DNA of 64,000 bases, taken from positions 3,472,001 through 3,536,000 of the forward strand of contig NZ_LR134117.1 of the NCBI RefSeq assembly GCF_900635445.1. The letters are read 5' to 3'. Position 1 is the stretch's first letter, and each line of letters begins with the position of its first letter. The stretch comes from Serratia odorifera (GTDB taxonomy: Bacteria; Pseudomonadota; Gammaproteobacteria; Enterobacterales; Enterobacteriaceae). Shown here piece after piece: positions 62,937-64,000 of this stretch. The notes below the pieces were generated by a model. That model did not search any database. It was not told the DNA's origin and saw only the letters and a program-made list of their open reading frames with translations. The translations under genes and the position numbers were made by a program.

Positions 62937-64000
62937 TCAGGCGAAAATATCGACGCCGTCCACCGCCCGAGCCATGGCCTGCAGACCGGCCGGTGCCACC
63001 ACGGCGTCAAGCGGCGCATCGCTGTCGCCGTGCTGCGGCTGATAAGACGAGTGACCGCTGCCATTGGACGCCTGCTGCTGCGGTTGCGGCATTGATTCGC
63101 TACCGACGCTGCTCTGACCCAGGTTGATACCGCTTTCCGCCAGCGCATGACGCAGTTGCGGCATCGACGCTTCCACTGCTGCGCGCACCTGGCCGTGTGC
63201 CGAGGCGATATGCAACTGCGCCTGGTTATCGTCAAGCTTCAGGGTAATCTGCAATGCGCCCAGCTCTTGTGGATGCAAACGCAGTTCCGCACTTTGCTGG
63301 CCGTTGCGGTGGAACATCAGTACCTGCTGACTCAGCGCCTGCTGCCATTCCGGACTGCCGAGCTGTGCGTTCAACTGCGGCGTCGTCGCAGCGGTGAGCT
63401 GTGCGCTGGAGTGGGCGTTGGCTGCGATCGGGCTGGACACGGGCGGCATCATGGCCGGCGACGACGGGCTGTGGGATGGGGAGGCGCCGTCGGTCGGCAT
63501 GCGATGTCCAGCGACGTTGGCCGCCTCGCTATCGGCGACTAACGCCGTATCCGTCTGCGTCACCGCAGCGCTCAATGGCTGCTCAGGCTGGCGACCGGTC
63601 GGTGCGTTGGCCTGGCCGGACGGGTGCGGCGTCACGGCGGGGCGCAGGGAAGGCAATGCGCGCTCGGCGGTGGTCACCGGCGCAAGCGTAGCGCTGGCGT
63701 GGTCGGGCGGCGTTGGGCTGGTCAACGGCGACGATGGACTGGCCGGCAACATGGCGAACAGCGCTTGCAGGGTGGCGTCATCCAGTTCTGTTAGCCCCTT
63801 CAGCGGCGTGCTGTCGCCGTGGTGCGATGCCGGCAATACGTCATCGGGCAAGCGGGAGACGCCAGTCAGGCTTGGGTCAGCGTCCGGCTGCGTCAGCGCC
63901 GACAACAGCGCCTCAAGCGACTGACGGGTCAGAGGCGACACGGGTTGCTGTTCGGCGGACAGATGCTCGGTGGTCAAGAGGCCGCCGCGGTTCGCCGTCG
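62937..64000 (-). CDS. fliK: flagellar hook-length control protein FliK, 5' part missing
   Basis: The frame is open to the right edge, so the N-terminus is outside the window (at least 354 codons seen). The long middle is rich in Pro, Ala, Ser and Thr, as expected for the molecular ruler. The conserved C-terminal domain has WQQALSQQVLMFHRNGQQSAELRLHPQELGALQITLKLDDNQAQL over roughly 200 to 150 residues before the end. FliK measures hook length and switches FlhB specificity. The protein ends AVDGVDIFA. Confidence 0.93.
   Translation of the reverse strand, partial: TANRGGLLTTEHLSAEQQPVSPLTRQSLEALLSALTQPDADPSLTGVSRLPDDVLPASHHGDSTPLKGLTELDDATLQALFAMLPASPSSPLTSPTPPDHASATLAPVTTAERALPSLRPAVTPHPSGQANAPTGRQPEQPLSAAVTQTDTALVADSEAANVAGHRMPTDGASPSHSPSSPAMMPPVSSPIAANAHSSAQLTAATTPQLNAQLGSPEWQQALSQQVLMFHRNGQQSAELRLHPQELGALQITLKLDDNQAQLHIASAHGQVRAAVEASMPQLRHALAESGINLGQSSVGSESMPQPQQQASNGSGHSSYQPQHGDSDAPLDAVVAPAGLQAMARAVDGVDIFA

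Noticed and set aside
1..64000. CRISPR arrays, tRNA/rRNA genes, attachment sites, integrases
   Set aside because: I looked for regularly spaced repeats, tRNA-like cloverleaf ends and phage integrase motifs and saw none in this window.

Overview
The window reads as chromosomal DNA of an enterobacterium of the Serratia type, most likely S. marcescens or a close relative. The reasons are its high G+C content, the near-E. coli sequence of the flagellar and chemotaxis proteins, and an anti-bacterial type VI secretion system (T6SS) with a PpkA/PppA/Fha phosphorylation branch, an RtkS-like periplasmic protein and a Tae4-Tai4 (Ssp/Rap type) effector-immunity pair. The species is inferred; no rRNA or tRNA gene is present.

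Layout. (1) 1-25396, all minus strand: a T6SS cluster. In transcription order it holds an SH3-like lipoprotein, tssJ, tssK, tssL, tssM, tagF, tssA, tssB, tssC, tae4, tai4, hcp, tagH (fha), pppA, an rtkS-like gene, tagJ, tssE, tssF, tssG, clpV and ppkA, the last cut by the left edge. VgrG and PAAR are not in the window. (2) 25397-27059: 1.66 kb with no convincing gene. (3) 27060-28972, minus strand: a curA-like oxidoreductase, a uspC-like universal stress protein and a cnu/ydgT (Hha-YmoA family) gene. (4) 28973-30310: the long flhDC control region, with a recognisable CRP site, core promoter and RcsAB box, plus an orphan consensus sigma-28 promoter. (5) 30311-46240, plus strand: flhDC, motAB, cheA, cheW, two chemoreceptors, cheRBYZ and flhBAE. 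(6) 46323-47879, minus strand: flgN, flgM, flgA. (7) 48075-58119, plus strand: flgBCDEFGHIJKL. (8) 58591-64000, minus strand: fliK (partial), fliL, fliM, fliN, fliO, fliP, fliQ and fliR. A terminator and a scrap of transposase lie at the flgL/fliR junction.

How it works together. The first part is a contractile weapon: TssJLM membrane complex, TssAEFGK baseplate parts, TssBC sheath, Hcp tube and ClpV recycling ATPase, with PpkA/PppA/TagH/TagF/RtkS controlling firing and Tae4 as a peptidoglycan amidase cargo. The second part is the peritrichous flagellar regulon. FlhD4C2 starts the cascade, hook-basal-body genes follow, and FlgM holds FliA (sigma-28) until hook completion. Five sites match TAAAGTT-N11-GCCGATAA closely: upstream of motA (inside flhC), the first chemoreceptor gene, flgM and flgK, and one with no gene directly downstream, 0.8 kb before flhD.

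Quality caveat. Seven conserved genes are broken by ten single-base shifts (clpV x2, tssM x3, tssL, flgN, flgB, flgI, fliM). Most lie in short homopolymers, and restoring one base gives the normal family length. I read these as probable sequencing or assembly errors rather than true pseudogenes and give the full intended spans.
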